64,000 nucleotides of DNA from NCBI GenBank assembly GCA_002368155.1, contig AP018180.1, positions 7,000,561 through 7,064,560 of the forward strand, given 5' to 3'. Position 1 is the first letter of the stretch; each line of letters begins with the position of its first letter. This DNA comes from Nostoc carneum NIES-2107 (GTDB lineage Bacteria; Cyanobacteriota; Cyanobacteriia; Cyanobacteriales; Nostocaceae). The position numbers and the translations under genes are program-made. Of this stretch, positions 53,894 through 63,606 are shown piece after piece. The notes under the pieces are model-generated. The model was given only the letters and a program-made list of their open reading frames with translations, was not told the DNA's origin and searched no databases.

Positions 53894-54200
53894 GCTTTCG
53901 GCTGTTTTGGCTGTTGATCAACCCTATTGGGCTAAACGCCTAATTCCCCTACTATCTCGTTTAACACAAGATTAAATGAGAAGTGAAAGGAGTTGGCGTA
54001 AATTATATTCGCTATACCGCATTAAGCGCAAGATGTCAATTTGACAAATCGTGCAATTTCAGCATCCTTCTGGTCAGTTGGAAGCTTAAAAATATTTTTA
54101 TCAAGTAGTAAATAGGAAAAATGCTCAGGCTGAACAATTGCTGAGTATATTTACCAAAAATGGTCAACAGAACATAGGAACTCAGAGGGTGACAACCTAC
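53894..54200. other. nblA-IS fragment spacer
   Basis: About 300 AT-rich bases; no gene or repeat recognised beyond the nblA upstream elements. Confidence 0.35.
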
Positions 54201-54563
54201 CTATAAAGTTTGCTGCATAAGAGATAGGGCATAAAAACCACGCTGAAAATAGAGCCGTTTATGGGGTTTGAGCGCAATCAGGCTCAGTACCCAATCTGTC
54301 CATAATTCCATCCCGTAACGCCATCGTTGTCCGTAGAGTCCAAAGCTAAAGTCACTCTGTGGTGGGATCTGTCCTTTGTGTTTTTGGATACGTCCAGCGT
54401 CAATATCTATCCTGAGTTTTTTCATCTGTTGCCCCTGCATTGTCGCCAAACTATAGGCCAGCGCAATCAACAAGACGATTATATTGCTCTTTCCTTCCCA
54501 TAAATAGAGTTTTCCCGCCTCTGGAGTGCGATCGCCTATCCTCCGCTTTACAAAAATTAATAA
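54201..54563 (-). pseudogene. C-terminal fragment of an IS4-type transposase
   Basis: The frame is open from 54563 to the stop at 54201, without a proper start codon: GDRTPEAGKLYLWEGKS, then NIIVLLIALAYSLATMQGQ and an Arg/Lys-rich tail (IALKPHKRLYFQRGFYALSL). This is the end of the DDE domain and C-terminus of an IS4-like transposase. The N-terminal two thirds with the active site are gone, so it is a decayed insertion sequence. It lies just before hli. Confidence 0.7.
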
Positions 54564-54608
54564 CTACGTTACACTTCGTTACATAGTGAATAAAAACGGG
54601 AAAATCTT

Positions 54609-54824
54609 ATGCGTACAAATGCTTCTATTGTTGACGACCAAGGTTTAATGAATAACTTTGCGATCGAGCCTAAAGTATATGTAGATGAGCAAGGCGATCG
54701 CACTGGATTTACAACCTATGCAGAACTCCTCAATGGTCGTTTAGCAATGATTGGTTTCGTCTCCCTCATTGCATTAGAAGTTGTCACAGGACATGGCATT
54801 TTTGGTTTGTTAGCAAATCTGTAA
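54609..54824 (+). CDS. High-light-inducible protein (Hlip, chlorophyll-binding)
   Basis: 71 residues with the single-helix chlorophyll-binding motif [23 protein letters not shown]. Hlips bind chlorophyll and carotenoid, protect photosystem II assembly intermediates and are induced by strong light and other stress. GGGAAAA precedes the ATG. A clear terminator follows. The left neighbour is only an IS fragment, so the promoter lies in about 45 bases or inside the fragment. Confidence 0.93.
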   Translation: MRTNASIVDDQGLMNNFAIEPKVYVDEQGDRTGFTTYAELLNGRLAMIGFVSLIALEVVTGHGIFGLLANL

Positions 54825-54860
54825 ATACTAATTTTAATTTTTAATATTAGAAATTTAAAA

Positions 54861-54902
54861 AAATAGAGAGGCGGGATAAATCTTGCCTCTCTATTTTTTT
54901 TC
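54861..54902 (+). terminator. Intrinsic terminator of the hli gene
   Basis: AATAGAGAGGC and GCCTCTCTATT pair perfectly around GGGATAAATCTT and are followed by eight T, the textbook form, about 37 bases after the stop codon. Confidence 0.88.
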
Positions 54903-55279
54903 ATAAAGCTTGATGCAAATATTCACAATCTGCTGTTTTATATAGTAAATTATCTACAACACTTTATTGAATAAGTAAGCTTACTTAAGAAAATACCGAA
55001 ATTATTTGAGCAAAGAATTAGTAGTAAATCACTAAATAAGTAATTTAGACATTTATGTTCTATCGAGACTTTTGCTAGCCTCGTAAGTATCCATATATCA
55101 ACAATGAGTTGATTATTTACTATCGCTCAGGCTATATACTTCATATTAATAATACAAAACTATTGGTTAACTGATTTATTCCTTAAAAATTCATACGAGA
55201 TACACTGATTGGCAAAGAAATGATTATATGACATAACTTTATTCTAACCAAATACCAACCTATCTAAAGCTTATCAATT
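54903..55279. other. AT-rich spacer before the DUF4114 gene
   Basis: About 375 bases, no gene or repeat seen; should hold the promoter of the downstream gene. Confidence 0.4.
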
Positions 55280-57370
55280 ATGGATTTATCTATCATTTCA
55301 GCAACGGATCGAAATTATTTTAATCCTCTAGAAAACTCTATAATGCAAACAAATTATTATGGACTTACAGATTTATTAGGAGAATCTAAACATTCCGGGA
55401 AAATGGCGATAGAAATATCTTCTGTCCTCTTGGAAGTAGGCAGCAAGCTAGACAATTTTCTTCAGCAACCAGATTTTCTTAATCAGATGCAACTGGCTTT
55501 TGGGAAAGGCTGGGAGCCGCAACAAGCAACAAATTTGATAGTGGGGATAGTTAATGGCGAGTCTATACCTCAAATTGATATTTTGCCTATTGAGTCATTA
55601 CAAGCTAAAGGAGCTTATGCCGGAGATAGCATCTATTTAGCGCAAGAATTATTCGGTAATTCAGCAAAATCAGAAGCATTAGTTGCAGTTATCTTAGAAG
55701 AACTTGGACATTATGTTGATTCGCATTTAAATGTTCAAGATTCCCCTGGAGATGAAGGGTCAATCTTTGCCAAACTCGTGTTAAACCAACCTCTGCAAGG
55801 TGAAGAACTGTTAGCTTTAAAAGCTGAAGATGACAGCGCAATATTAAATTTAAACGGCAAAAGCATTTTAGTAGAGCAAGCAGCTTTAGACTCTGGTACA
55901 TTTACCGTCGGCTCAGATGGCAAAGTCAGCATTGAGTTTTTAGCTGATGCTGGCAGTTATCATAGCGAATTTGGTATTTTCAGCTTGCAGGGAATGGAAA
56001 ACTTACAGCCAGCTTCCTTGGAATTTATCCAAGAATCTGCGCGTCGTGTTCTCAGCAATTCTAATTCTGGTTACCTGGCAATTTCTGATGCAACTGAAGG
56101 GGCAAAATTTAGCGGTGATTTAGGAGAAAGTGAAAGAAATGATGGCAAATTTTTAGGAGAGAAAAACTTTGCCATGACTGCTGGAGATCAGTTTGCGTTC
56201 TTACTGGTACCGGATGGAAAAATTAAGGAATTGTTAGATAATCCCAATTCAGGCAAGGATAAAAATCCGCTATTCTCCATCGCCTCAGCTAATTCTGACA
56301 GTTCTGTGCATTTTGCTCAGTTAGGACAAGGAACAACAAAAGGCGGGACTTTTGGCGTAGAGGATCAGTTGGCTAGCCAAGGATCAGATTGGGATTACAA
56401 CGACTTCATATTTCAAATTAAAGGCGCTACTGGAAAAACTGCTCCCCTAGAGACATTTATTCAGTCAAAACAAGAATGGCGCAATACCCAATCAGGGAAA
56501 GAATTAATCGAATACGCTAAACAAGTCAGCCAATTTCTCACTATAGCTACTCCGTTCAGCAGTTCTTACATTGTCGCCAGTTTAGGTGAATTACCAGGAT
56601 TACCAACTCCTTACGTAGGATTAGCCTTTAAAGCTGATGATCCTAATACTTTGTATATCGGTTCAACACCCCAAGGAGAAAAAGGCGAAATTTTTGCGAT
56701 CGCACTCAAACGCGATGCTAATAATCACATTGTAGGATTTACAGGCTCAGCAAAGTTGCTCTCCTCAGCACCGGGACTCAATGGTGGGTTGAATGATGCT
56801 GGCTTGACCTTTGGCCCCAACAACGTTTTGTTTTATACAACCTGGAATGACAACACAGTTGGGCAAATAAAACTGGGAAGTTCTAGCCCTGACAAACAAG
56901 TAGAGTTAACTTCCCTTGGGTATCAGCCTTCAGTCGGTGGTATAACTTTCGTTCCTCAAGGTTTCTCTGGTGCAGGAAGGCTGAAAATTACCTCCTACGA
57001 TACTGGCAATTTTTATGACACAACTGTGTCCGCCGATGGTACAGGTACTTGGAATATTGCACCTGCAACAAAATCAGTGCAAATTACCGGAGGGCCAGAT
57101 GCTTTTATCTATGTATCTGCTTCCATGCCACAATTTACGAGCGAACGCATTTTAGTTGCAGAGCAAGATACAGATACAGTCAGCGCCTATAATATCGATG
57201 CTAATGGCGATCCCATTTCTACCACTCGCCAAGAATTTTTAACTGGGATAGATGGCCCCATCGGTGCAGCCATTGATCCTTTAACAGGTGATTTCTTCTT
57301 CTCTACCTATTCATTTGGCGATTTTAATCCCCAAGGATTTAATCAGGTGGTAGTCGTACGGAAGGGATAA
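55280..57370 (+). CDS. DUF4114 protein with protease-like N-terminal motif and six-bladed-propeller-like C-terminus
   Basis: 696 residues, no signal peptide. Residues about 110-170 carry SIYLAQELFG..AKSEALVAVILEELGHYVDSHLN, a HExxH-like site with Glu in place of the first His. The middle (about 275-385) is the DUF4114 domain with FAFLLVPDGKI and DWDYNDFIFQ, usual in secreted Ca-binding cyanobacterial proteins. The C-terminal 280 residues contain GLAFKADDPNTLYIGS, LTFGPNNVLFYTTW and IDPLTGDFFFSTYS, repeats like a beta-propeller. It is probably exported by a type I route, as such proteins are (inference); the exact function is unknown. Confidence 0.65.
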   Translation: MDLSIISATDRNYFNPLENSIMQTNYYGLTDLLGESKHSGKMAIEISSVLLEVGSKLDNFLQQPDFLNQMQLAFGKGWEPQQATNLIVGIVNGESIPQIDILPIESLQAKGAYAGDSIYLAQELFGNSAKSEALVAVILEELGHYVDSHLNVQDSPGDEGSIFAKLVLNQPLQGEELLALKAEDDSAILNLNGKSILVEQAALDSGTFTVGSDGKVSIEFLADAGSYHSEFGIFSLQGMENLQPASLEFIQESARRVLSNSNSGYLAISDATEGAKFSGDLGESERNDGKFLGEKNFAMTAGDQFAFLLVPDGKIKELLDNPNSGKDKNPLFSIASANSDSSVHFAQLGQGTTKGGTFGVEDQLASQGSDWDYNDFIFQIKGATGKTAPLETFIQSKQEWRNTQSGKELIEYAKQVSQFLTIATPFSSSYIVASLGELPGLPTPYVGLAFKADDPNTLYIGSTPQGEKGEIFAIALKRDANNHIVGFTGSAKLLSSAPGLNGGLNDAGLTFGPNNVLFYTTWNDNTVGQIKLGSSSPDKQVELTSLGYQPSVGGITFVPQGFSGAGRLKITSYDTGNFYDTTVSADGTGTWNIAPATKSVQITGGPDAFIYVSASMPQFTSERILVAEQDTDTVSAYNIDANGDPISTTRQEFLTGIDGPIGAAIDPLTGDFFFSTYSFGDFNPQGFNQVVVVRKG

Positions 57371-57422
57371 TTCAGGGGAACTAGGGATAATTTCGTAGTT
57401 ATAATTAGTGATGGCTTGTACT

Positions 57423-57566
57423 TAGAGATAATTTATAAAGTAAAAATTACTATAGGGGAGCCAGCATCAATGGTGCGTTACGGCTAAATTTCATTGTCTC
57501 TAAGCTCCAAATCCTTTCACAGCCGTAACACACCCTACTGAATCTTTACTTTATAAATAGCCTCTT
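57423..57566. repeat. MITE-like element copy D (complete)
   Basis: A 144-bp element. Terminal inverted repeats AGAGATAATTTATAAAGTAA (left) and CTTTACTTTATAAATAGCCT (right, inverted). Interior GTGCGTTACGGCTAAATTTC to AGCCGTAACACACCC, nearly the same as copy A. It is the best copy to define the ends of the family. Confidence 0.8.
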
Positions 57567-57610
57567 AATTACGAATTACGAATTAGTAATTATTTCCCCA
57601 GGTGATAACT

Positions 57611-58189
57611 ATGGCTTTAACTGCATCTACAATGCTGCCTTTAGGTACGCTTGCTCCAGATTTTCAGCTACCAGATGTAGTATCTCAAGAGATAATTTCT
57701 TTAGCTAGTTTTGCTAATAAAAAAGCTCTGCTAGTGATGTTTATTTGTCGGCATTGCCCATTTGTAAAGCACGTGCAATCACAACTAGCGCTAATAGGCA
57801 AAGACTACTTTGAAAGTGATTTAGGAATTGTTGCTATCAGCGCCAATGATGTTGAAAATTACCCAGATGATGCGCCAGATTTATTAAATAAAATGGCTAC
57901 AGAATTGGGGTTTAAATTTCCTTTATGCTACGACGAAACTCAAGAGACAGCTAAAGCTTATACCGCAGCTTGTACACCTGATTTTTTTGTATTTGATAGC
58001 AATCGCCAACTCGTTTATCGCGGGCAATTAGATGATAGCCGACCTAGCAATGGTAAGGCTGTAACAGGTGCAGATTTACGTGCTGCAATTGATGCTGTGC
58101 TGGCAGGTAAATCTATACAAGATGAACAAAAGCCCAGTATTGGGTGCAATATCAAGTGGAAAGCTGGAAATACACCGAATTATAGTTAG
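57611..58189 (+). CDS. Thioredoxin-family (AhpC/TSA-like) protein
   Basis: About 192 residues from ATG 57611; AGGTG stands 6 bases before. The fold begins APDFQLPDV and has the redox-active pair in FICRHCPFVKH. The later CTPDFFVFD and YRGQLDDSRP are those of a cytoplasmic peroxiredoxin/thioredoxin-like group. It may reduce disulfides or peroxides; no partner is near. The MITE-like copy D lies just upstream and may carry or disturb its promoter. Confidence 0.85.
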   Translation: MALTASTMLPLGTLAPDFQLPDVVSQEIISLASFANKKALLVMFICRHCPFVKHVQSQLALIGKDYFESDLGIVAISANDVENYPDDAPDLLNKMATELGFKFPLCYDETQETAKAYTAACTPDFFVFDSNRQLVYRGQLDDSRPSNGKAVTGADLRAAIDAVLAGKSIQDEQKPSIGCNIKWKAGNTPNYS

Positions 58190-58498
58190 TATTCTGTAGG
58201 ATGTGTTACAGCTTACGCTTAACACATCAAAGCTTTGGCTGCAAAATCCAAAATCCAAAATCTGTCTTCTCCCAAAGGGAGAGGCTACGCCAAGGAAAGT
58301 TTGCTCAACGGGGGGAACCCCCGCACGCAACTTTCCGCAAAATCTAAAATTAAAAAATATTCCCCAATGCTGTGACAGCAGAGGGGATGGTAAATGCACC
58401 TGTTGCACCATAAATACTGAGAATTTCATCCAAAGTCAAAAATTGAGGCAGGAAATTTAGTTTGATTGATCTCAAACTGTTGAATTAATAATTGGCGA
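58190..58498. other. Repeat-rich spacer
   Basis: About 300 bases: a short inverted repeat remnant of the TAGGATGTGTTA family (58194-58228, GTGTTACAGCTTACGCTTAA), AAAATCC triplets, and GAAAGTTTGC...GCAACTTTCCGC around GGGGGGAACCCCC (about 58297-58339). No gene seen. Confidence 0.5.
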
Positions 58499-59005
58499 TT
58501 AGTGCTTAATTTCCAAATTGAGGATGTAGCGCCCCAATTGGACTTTGTCTGCCCATAATTCATATTCTATCCGTAAATGCTCTGGCAATGGATGACCAGT
58601 AAGCGCCATAACATTAGTAAAGTTCCGCAGGCGAATTGGCTCATTGGTTTGCCATGACTCAGTTGGCAACCAATAGCGACTAATACCATAAACACCCTGT
58701 TCCCAGAAATGGCGGTAACTGACTTCGGCGTTACCTTGCATGGTCATGATGACTCGGTAAGGAGAAATCTCTAACCACAAAACTCTGGGACTAGTGGGTA
58801 CGTTGTTTCTCTTTTGCGGAAGTTTATCTTCAGGATTTAGGGAAGCCGCTACTTCGCAGGTAATTAAAGGCGGTGCGGTCAATAGTAAATGAAAGCGATC
58901 GGTATCTTTTTGATACAATGTCCCGGCAGTTTCCACGACAGACCAAACTGGCAGGTCAGTGGAAATGAGTGATAAGCACACGGGCTTGCGGTGATGGGTC
59001 AGCAT
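58499..59005 (-). CDS. Conserved-type hypothetical protein
   Basis: 168 residues, no membrane segment or signal. The second half, RVLWLEISPYRVIMTMQGNAEVSYRHFW and LRIEYELWADKVQLGRYILNLEIKH, looks like alternating beta strands. Composition and codon use agree with a real gene. I do not recognise a family and no neighbour helps to assign a role. Confidence 0.6.
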   Translation of the reverse strand: MLTHHRKPVCLSLISTDLPVWSVVETAGTLYQKDTDRFHLLLTAPPLITCEVAASLNPEDKLPQKRNNVPTSPRVLWLEISPYRVIMTMQGNAEVSYRHFWEQGVYGISRYWLPTESWQTNEPIRLRNFTNVMALTGHPLPEHLRIEYELWADKVQLGRYILNLEIKH

Positions 59006-59219
59006 GGGAGCGATAAGGGCTAAAAGCTAGTGAACAAAATGAAATCAACACCAAGGTCTCTATCAGTCTCAGGCCAAAAACTAATAGTAAAACATGCTTA
59101 GATATTAACTGAATCTGCTAATTTGGTAAGCCAGATCAACAAAAATGCAAACAGTTAGGGTGCTAATTTAAAAAGCAAAAATTGCGATTTTTCTCCGGAA
59201 GGGTGATTTAAAAGTAAAG

Positions 59220-59357
59220 TTACGGAATATTTTGTAAATAATCTTTAGATTCCGGAATTAATATAGCTGGATTATTCGCTAAAACACAAGAAGAACAATT
59301 TTCTTTGCTTTTATAAGAGCTACTATCGCAAGTGAATGCGCGAATAAAATTGTTCAT
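59220..59357 (-). CDS. Possible small Cys-containing protein of 45 residues
   Basis: MNNFIRAFTCDSSSYKSKEN then CSSC and NPAILIPESKDYLQNIP. The CxxC pair plus a third Cys could bind metal. There is a weak GTGAAG before ATG 59357. Third-position base use looks normal for this genome but the frame is short, so this is only a candidate. Confidence 0.35.
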   Translation of the reverse strand: MNNFIRAFTCDSSSYKSKENCSSCVLANNPAILIPESKDYLQNIP

Positions 59358-59468
59358 TTCTTCACGTTTGGCCGTCCAAATTCCAGGTTAACCTTGTCTT
59401 TTAAGAGTTGACAACCTAAATGAGTAATTATGCTTGGACTGACTTGAAAGTGCTGAGTGCTGAGTGCT

Positions 59469-59524
59469 GAGGAGCCACTGCGTTGGACGGGTTTCCCGGC
59501 TTAAAGCAAGTGGCGTTGCTGAGT
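59469..59524 (-). repeat. Dispersed GCCGGGAAACCCG repeat, inverted copy
   Basis: Reverse complement of the core at about 50723-50775. It is flanked by repeated GTGCTGAGTGCTGAG. Confidence 0.65.
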
Positions 59525-59832
59525 AAAAATGCCCGCCTCGACTTTCATACTTTGTGGTGAAACTTGTTTCATTGGGATAGCTTCCTCTGTATACACAGCA
59601 ATGGAATATTGTTTTAGTTGAAAGTCCCTGATTGAGGTTGTGCAAAATCAAAAGTCAAAAATCCCATACATTTATACTTTTTTACAACTGCACATCTAAC
59701 TTTACTGAGTTTGGAAGATTTGATTAAGTTTGAGCGAGCAAAAGACGATACGATACTAGGGAAGAAGTTCACAGTAGCGGCATATGCAGTCGCTCATGTA
59801 CTTTCAATGTATTCAAAAGCCAGTGTATCCTA

Positions 59833-61182
59833 ATGTCGGCTGCTGTTATAACCCTAGAAAAGCAAACAGACCTTTCAGATCAGTTAATTATTCAACGACC
59901 TCCTTTTGGGCTAACCTTACAAGGTCGTATTCGCATTCCTGGTGATAAATCTATCTCTCATCGTGCTTTGATGTTGGGTGCGATCGCCCAAGGTGAAACG
60001 GAAATTCAAGGTCTTCTCTTAGGGGAAGACCCCCGCAGTACTGCTAGTTGTTTTCAAGCAATGGGGGCGGAAATTTCGGAACTCAATACAGAGTTAGTGC
60101 GGGTGAAGGGTATTGGTTTAGGAAATTTGCAAGAACCAGTAGATGTCTTAAATGCTGGGAATTCTGGTACAACGTTGCGTTTGATGTTGGGATTGTTAGC
60201 ATCCCATGCAGGGCGCTTTTTTACCGTCACAGGCGATAATTCTTTGCGATCGCGTCCTATGTCCCGGGTAGTTAAACCCTTGCAACAAATGGGGGCGCAA
60301 ATTTGGGGACGTAAGGGAAATTCTTTAGCACCCCTAGCAATTGCTGGACAAGCCCTCAAACCAATTCACTATCATTCCCCCATCGCCTCAGCGCAAGTTA
60401 AATCCTGTATCCTCCTCGCTGGTTTAGCCACAGAAGGAAAAACCACCGTTACCGAACCCGCCCTTTCCCGCGACCATAGTGAAAGGATGTTACGGGCGTT
60501 TGGTGCAGAACTCAGCGTTGATCCCGAAACTAATAGTGTTACCGTTACCGGGCCAGCGCAATTGTTTGGACAAAAGGTAGTTGTCCCAGGCGATATTAGT
60601 TCTGCAGCCTTTTGGTTGGTAGCTGCTGCAATTGTCCCAGATTCAGAACTAGTAGTAGAAAACGTGGGCGTGAATCCCACCCGCACAGGTATTTTAGAAG
60701 CTTTAGAGCTGATGGGAGCAGATATTCAACTGGAAAATCAGCGAGAAGTCGCAGGTGAACCAGTAGCCGATATCAGGGTACGTTCTAGTAATTTAAAAAG
60801 CTGCACCATCGCCGGAGATATCATTCCCAGAATGATTGATGAAATTCCGATTTTGGCAGTAGCAGCAGTATTTGCGGAAGGAACCACAATTATTCGCGAC
60901 GCAGCTGAATTAAGGGTAAAAGAAAGCGATCGCATTACCGTCATGGCTCAACAACTCAATAAAATGGGAGCTAGGGTCAGCGAACTACCCGATGGTATGG
61001 AAATTACTGGCGGTACTCCCTTAGTTGGTACAGATGTCGATAGCCATACCGATCATCGCATTGCCATGAGTTTAGCGATCGCCGCCTTAGTCGCCAATGG
61101 TGTAACTACCATTCACCGCGCCGAAGCTGCGGCGATTTCTTATCCGAGTTTCTTCCAAACTCTCACTGCGATCATTAATTGA
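59833..61182 (+). CDS. aroA: 3-phosphoshikimate 1-carboxyvinyltransferase (EPSP synthase)
   Basis: 449 residues with the two-domain inside-out barrel signature blocks: [42 protein letters not shown] and LRVKESDRI, then DHRIAMSL. It makes EPSP from shikimate-3-phosphate and PEP in aromatic amino-acid synthesis. All catalytic residues I can check are present. The frame is open and no other aro gene is beside it. Confidence 0.96.
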   Translation: MSAAVITLEKQTDLSDQLIIQRPPFGLTLQGRIRIPGDKSISHRALMLGAIAQGETEIQGLLLGEDPRSTASCFQAMGAEISELNTELVRVKGIGLGNLQEPVDVLNAGNSGTTLRLMLGLLASHAGRFFTVTGDNSLRSRPMSRVVKPLQQMGAQIWGRKGNSLAPLAIAGQALKPIHYHSPIASAQVKSCILLAGLATEGKTTVTEPALSRDHSERMLRAFGAELSVDPETNSVTVTGPAQLFGQKVVVPGDISSAAFWLVAAAIVPDSELVVENVGVNPTRTGILEALELMGADIQLENQREVAGEPVADIRVRSSNLKSCTIAGDIIPRMIDEIPILAVAAVFAEGTTIIRDAAELRVKESDRITVMAQQLNKMGARVSELPDGMEITGGTPLVGTDVDSHTDHRIAMSLAIAALVANGVTTIHRAEAAAISYPSFFQTLTAIIN

Positions 61183-61228
61183 ATAGGAGAGGTTAAGGGG
61201 GAAAGGGGAAAAGGTTAAAGGTTTTTCC

Positions 61229-61266
61229 CAATCCCCAGTCCCCAGTCCCCAGTCCCCAGTCCCCAT
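61229..61266. repeat. CCCCAGT heptanucleotide tandem repeat
   Basis: Five copies of CCCCAGT end just before the acs stop codon, between convergent aroA and acs; same unit, opposite orientation, as at 30089-30183. Confidence 0.85.
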
Positions 61267-61280
61267 ACTTTTGACTTAAT

Positions 61281-63251
61281 TTACGCCCCTTCCCGTAACT
61301 TATCCAACACGCTGCGGTCTTCTAAAGTTGAGGTATCGCCAGATACTTCTTGCCCCGCAGCCAGATTTCGCAGTAAGCGCCGCATAATCTTACCTGATCG
61401 CGTTTTTGGTAAAGCGTCAGTAAAGCGAATTTCACCAGGACGGGCGATCGCACCAATTTCTTTAACAACGTGCTGCTTGAGTTCTTTACTCAACGCATCG
61501 CTGGCTTGGAAAGTCCCTTCCAGAGTTACAAAAGCCACGACTTCTTCACCTTTGAGTTCATCTGGCTTCCCGACAACCGCCGCTTCTGCAACTGCTGGGT
61601 GGGAAACTAAGGCTGATTCGACTTCCATTGTGCCGAGGCGGTGTCCTGATACGTTTAATACGTCATCTACCCGTCCCATTACCCAGAAGTAACCATCTTC
61701 ATCTCTTCTCGCCCCATCACCAGCAAAATAAGTATATTTACCATCTTTGGGTGGTATATGTTCCCAATAAGTACGACGGAAGCGATCGGGATCGCCGTAA
61801 ACTGTTCGCATCATTCCCGGCCAGGGGTGACGCACTGCTAAATAACCGCCTTGATTTTCCCCGACAGAATTACCATCTAAATCTACGATATCTGCAAGAA
61901 TTCCGGGGAAAGGCAGGGTTGCAGAACCTGGTTTAGTCGGAATTGCGCCTGGTAGGGCTGTAATCATAATCCCGCCAGTTTCAGTTTGCCACCAGGTATC
62001 CACAATTGGGCAGCGTTCACCACCGATGACTTTGTGATACCACATCCAAGCTTCTGGGTTAATTGGTTCACCAACAGTCCCCAATAAACGTAACGAAGAT
62101 AGGTTGCGTTTATTGGGATGATGTTCACCCATTTTAATAAAAGCGCGAATGGCTGTAGGTGCAGTATAAAAAATATTAACACCATACTTTTCAATTACAT
62201 CCCAGAAACAGCCAGGATTAGAAGCACGGGGCGCACCTTCGTACATGAGAGTTGTAGCACCGTTGGAAAGCGGCCCATAAACAATGTAACTATGCCCCGT
62301 AATCCAACCGACATCAGCAGTACACCAATATACATCTGTATCTTGTAAATCAAAGATCCATTTGGTGGTGATGTGGCTATATAAGTTGTATCCCGCCGTG
62401 GTATGAACAACGCCCTTAGGTTTGCCAGTGCTACCAGAAGTGTAGAGAATAAATAGCAAATCTTCGCTATCCATTGGTTCAGCTGGACAATCGGCTGATA
62501 CACCCTTTTGTAAATCATGCCACCAATGGTCACGTCCTGGCTCCATATGGGTTTTTTGGGCTGTACGTTGCACCACCAGCACATTTTTCACATTCGGGAC
62601 AGCGTTATTAGCGATCGCCTTGTCTACTTGTTCCTTGAGGGGAACGATCGCATCTTTGCGCCAACCACCATCAGCAGTTACCACTAACTTCGCTTCCGCA
62701 TCAATTAAGCGATCGCGCAAAGCCTCAGCACTGAAACCACCAAACACAACGCTGTGGGGTGCGCCAATTCTCGCACAAGCCAACATGGCGATCGCCGCCT
62801 CTGGAATCATGGGCATATAAATCCCCACGCGATCGCCTTTTTGGATTCCCAGTTGTTTTAGTACATTAGCAAACTGGCAAACTTCTCGGTGTAATTGGGC
62901 ATAGGTGAGAGTCCGCGAATCTCCTGGTTCACCTTCCCAAATCAGTGCAGCTTTATTTTTGCGCCAAGTCGTCAGGTGTCTGTCAAGACAGTTGTAAGAA
63001 ATATTAGTCTTACCACCAACAAACCATTTAGCAAAAGGTGGTTGCCAATCTAAGACTGTGTCCCATTTTTGGAACCAATGCAACTCACTTTCTGCCAATT
63101 CTGCCCAAAATTTTTGCGGATCGGCTTTAGCTTGATCGTAAAGAATTTGATAATCTGCCAGACTTTTGATATGTGCTTTTTGTGAAAATTCAGCAGTCGG
63201 ATGAAATAAGCGGTTCTCTTGTAGGATTGATTCTATAGTCGGTTGGGACAT
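61281..63251 (-). CDS. acs: Acetyl-CoA synthetase (acetate-CoA ligase)
   Basis: 656 residues from ATG 63251 ([16 protein letters not shown]), the usual AMP-forming Acs length. Landmarks: [19 protein letters not shown], the WWQTETGG motif, [32 protein letters not shown], and [11 protein letters not shown] with the Lys that is acetylated to switch the enzyme off. It makes acetyl-CoA from acetate and ATP, a source for the fatty-acid genes elsewhere in the window. Confidence 0.95.
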   Translation of the reverse strand: MSQPTIESILQENRLFHPTAEFSQKAHIKSLADYQILYDQAKADPQKFWAELAESELHWFQKWDTVLDWQPPFAKWFVGGKTNISYNCLDRHLTTWRKNKAALIWEGEPGDSRTLTYAQLHREVCQFANVLKQLGIQKGDRVGIYMPMIPEAAIAMLACARIGAPHSVVFGGFSAEALRDRLIDAEAKLVVTADGGWRKDAIVPLKEQVDKAIANNAVPNVKNVLVVQRTAQKTHMEPGRDHWWHDLQKGVSADCPAEPMDSEDLLFILYTSGSTGKPKGVVHTTAGYNLYSHITTKWIFDLQDTDVYWCTADVGWITGHSYIVYGPLSNGATTLMYEGAPRASNPGCFWDVIEKYGVNIFYTAPTAIRAFIKMGEHHPNKRNLSSLRLLGTVGEPINPEAWMWYHKVIGGERCPIVDTWWQTETGGIMITALPGAIPTKPGSATLPFPGILADIVDLDGNSVGENQGGYLAVRHPWPGMMRTVYGDPDRFRRTYWEHIPPKDGKYTYFAGDGARRDEDGYFWVMGRVDDVLNVSGHRLGTMEVESALVSHPAVAEAAVVGKPDELKGEEVVAFVTLEGTFQASDALSKELKQHVVKEIGAIARPGEIRFTDALPKTRSGKIMRRLLRNLAAGQEVSGDTSTLEDRSVLDKLREGA

Positions 63252-63606
63252 ATCTGTAATGAAATTGCGACTGACAACTATTCTGTACCGCAATTACTCA
63301 TAAGTATTTTGATTTTCGTTAAGAAATCGCTAAAGCGCCCTAGTAGTGCATCACACAAATGTTGATGTCTCAATCAATTCTTAGGTATCAAGTTGTTATC
63401 CGCTTGCTTCTTCACTCACAATTATTTTTTGATACAGATCTTAAACAGCCTCACTCTAGGCAGTTAAGTAAAGCTTGAGTATTATAAATTACAGAGGCTT
63501 AAAAAAATTGATAACGAACAGTGGTATATAAACAAAGCGGTAGTAGCGAAGCGAACTACCAAACTTTATCAATGAGTTTGTTCGCGTTTGAATGTCATGG
63601 TCAACA
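63252..63606. other. Divergent spacer between acs and the last gene
   Basis: About 350 AT-rich bases with a small hairpin GGTAGT...ACTACC (about 63540-63561) and a run of TTTGTTCGCG. Both promoters should be here; no motif recognised. Confidence 0.4.

Larger units (their letters stand above)
59006..59832. other. Region upstream of aroA
   Basis: About 830 bases with the inverted copy of the GCCGGGAAACCCG repeat (59469-59524) flanked by TGCTGAGTGCTGAG direct repeats. A 45-residue frame at 59220-59357 on the minus strand is listed separately. The aroA promoter should lie after 59650. Confidence 0.5.

Noticed and set aside
59388-59651. 87-residue open frame on the minus strand
   Set aside because: Overlaps the inverted repeat copy and TGCTGAG direct repeats; no protein-like pattern.
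62195-62584. 129-residue frame on the minus strand
   Set aside because: Another frame of acs, which is intact with all motifs.
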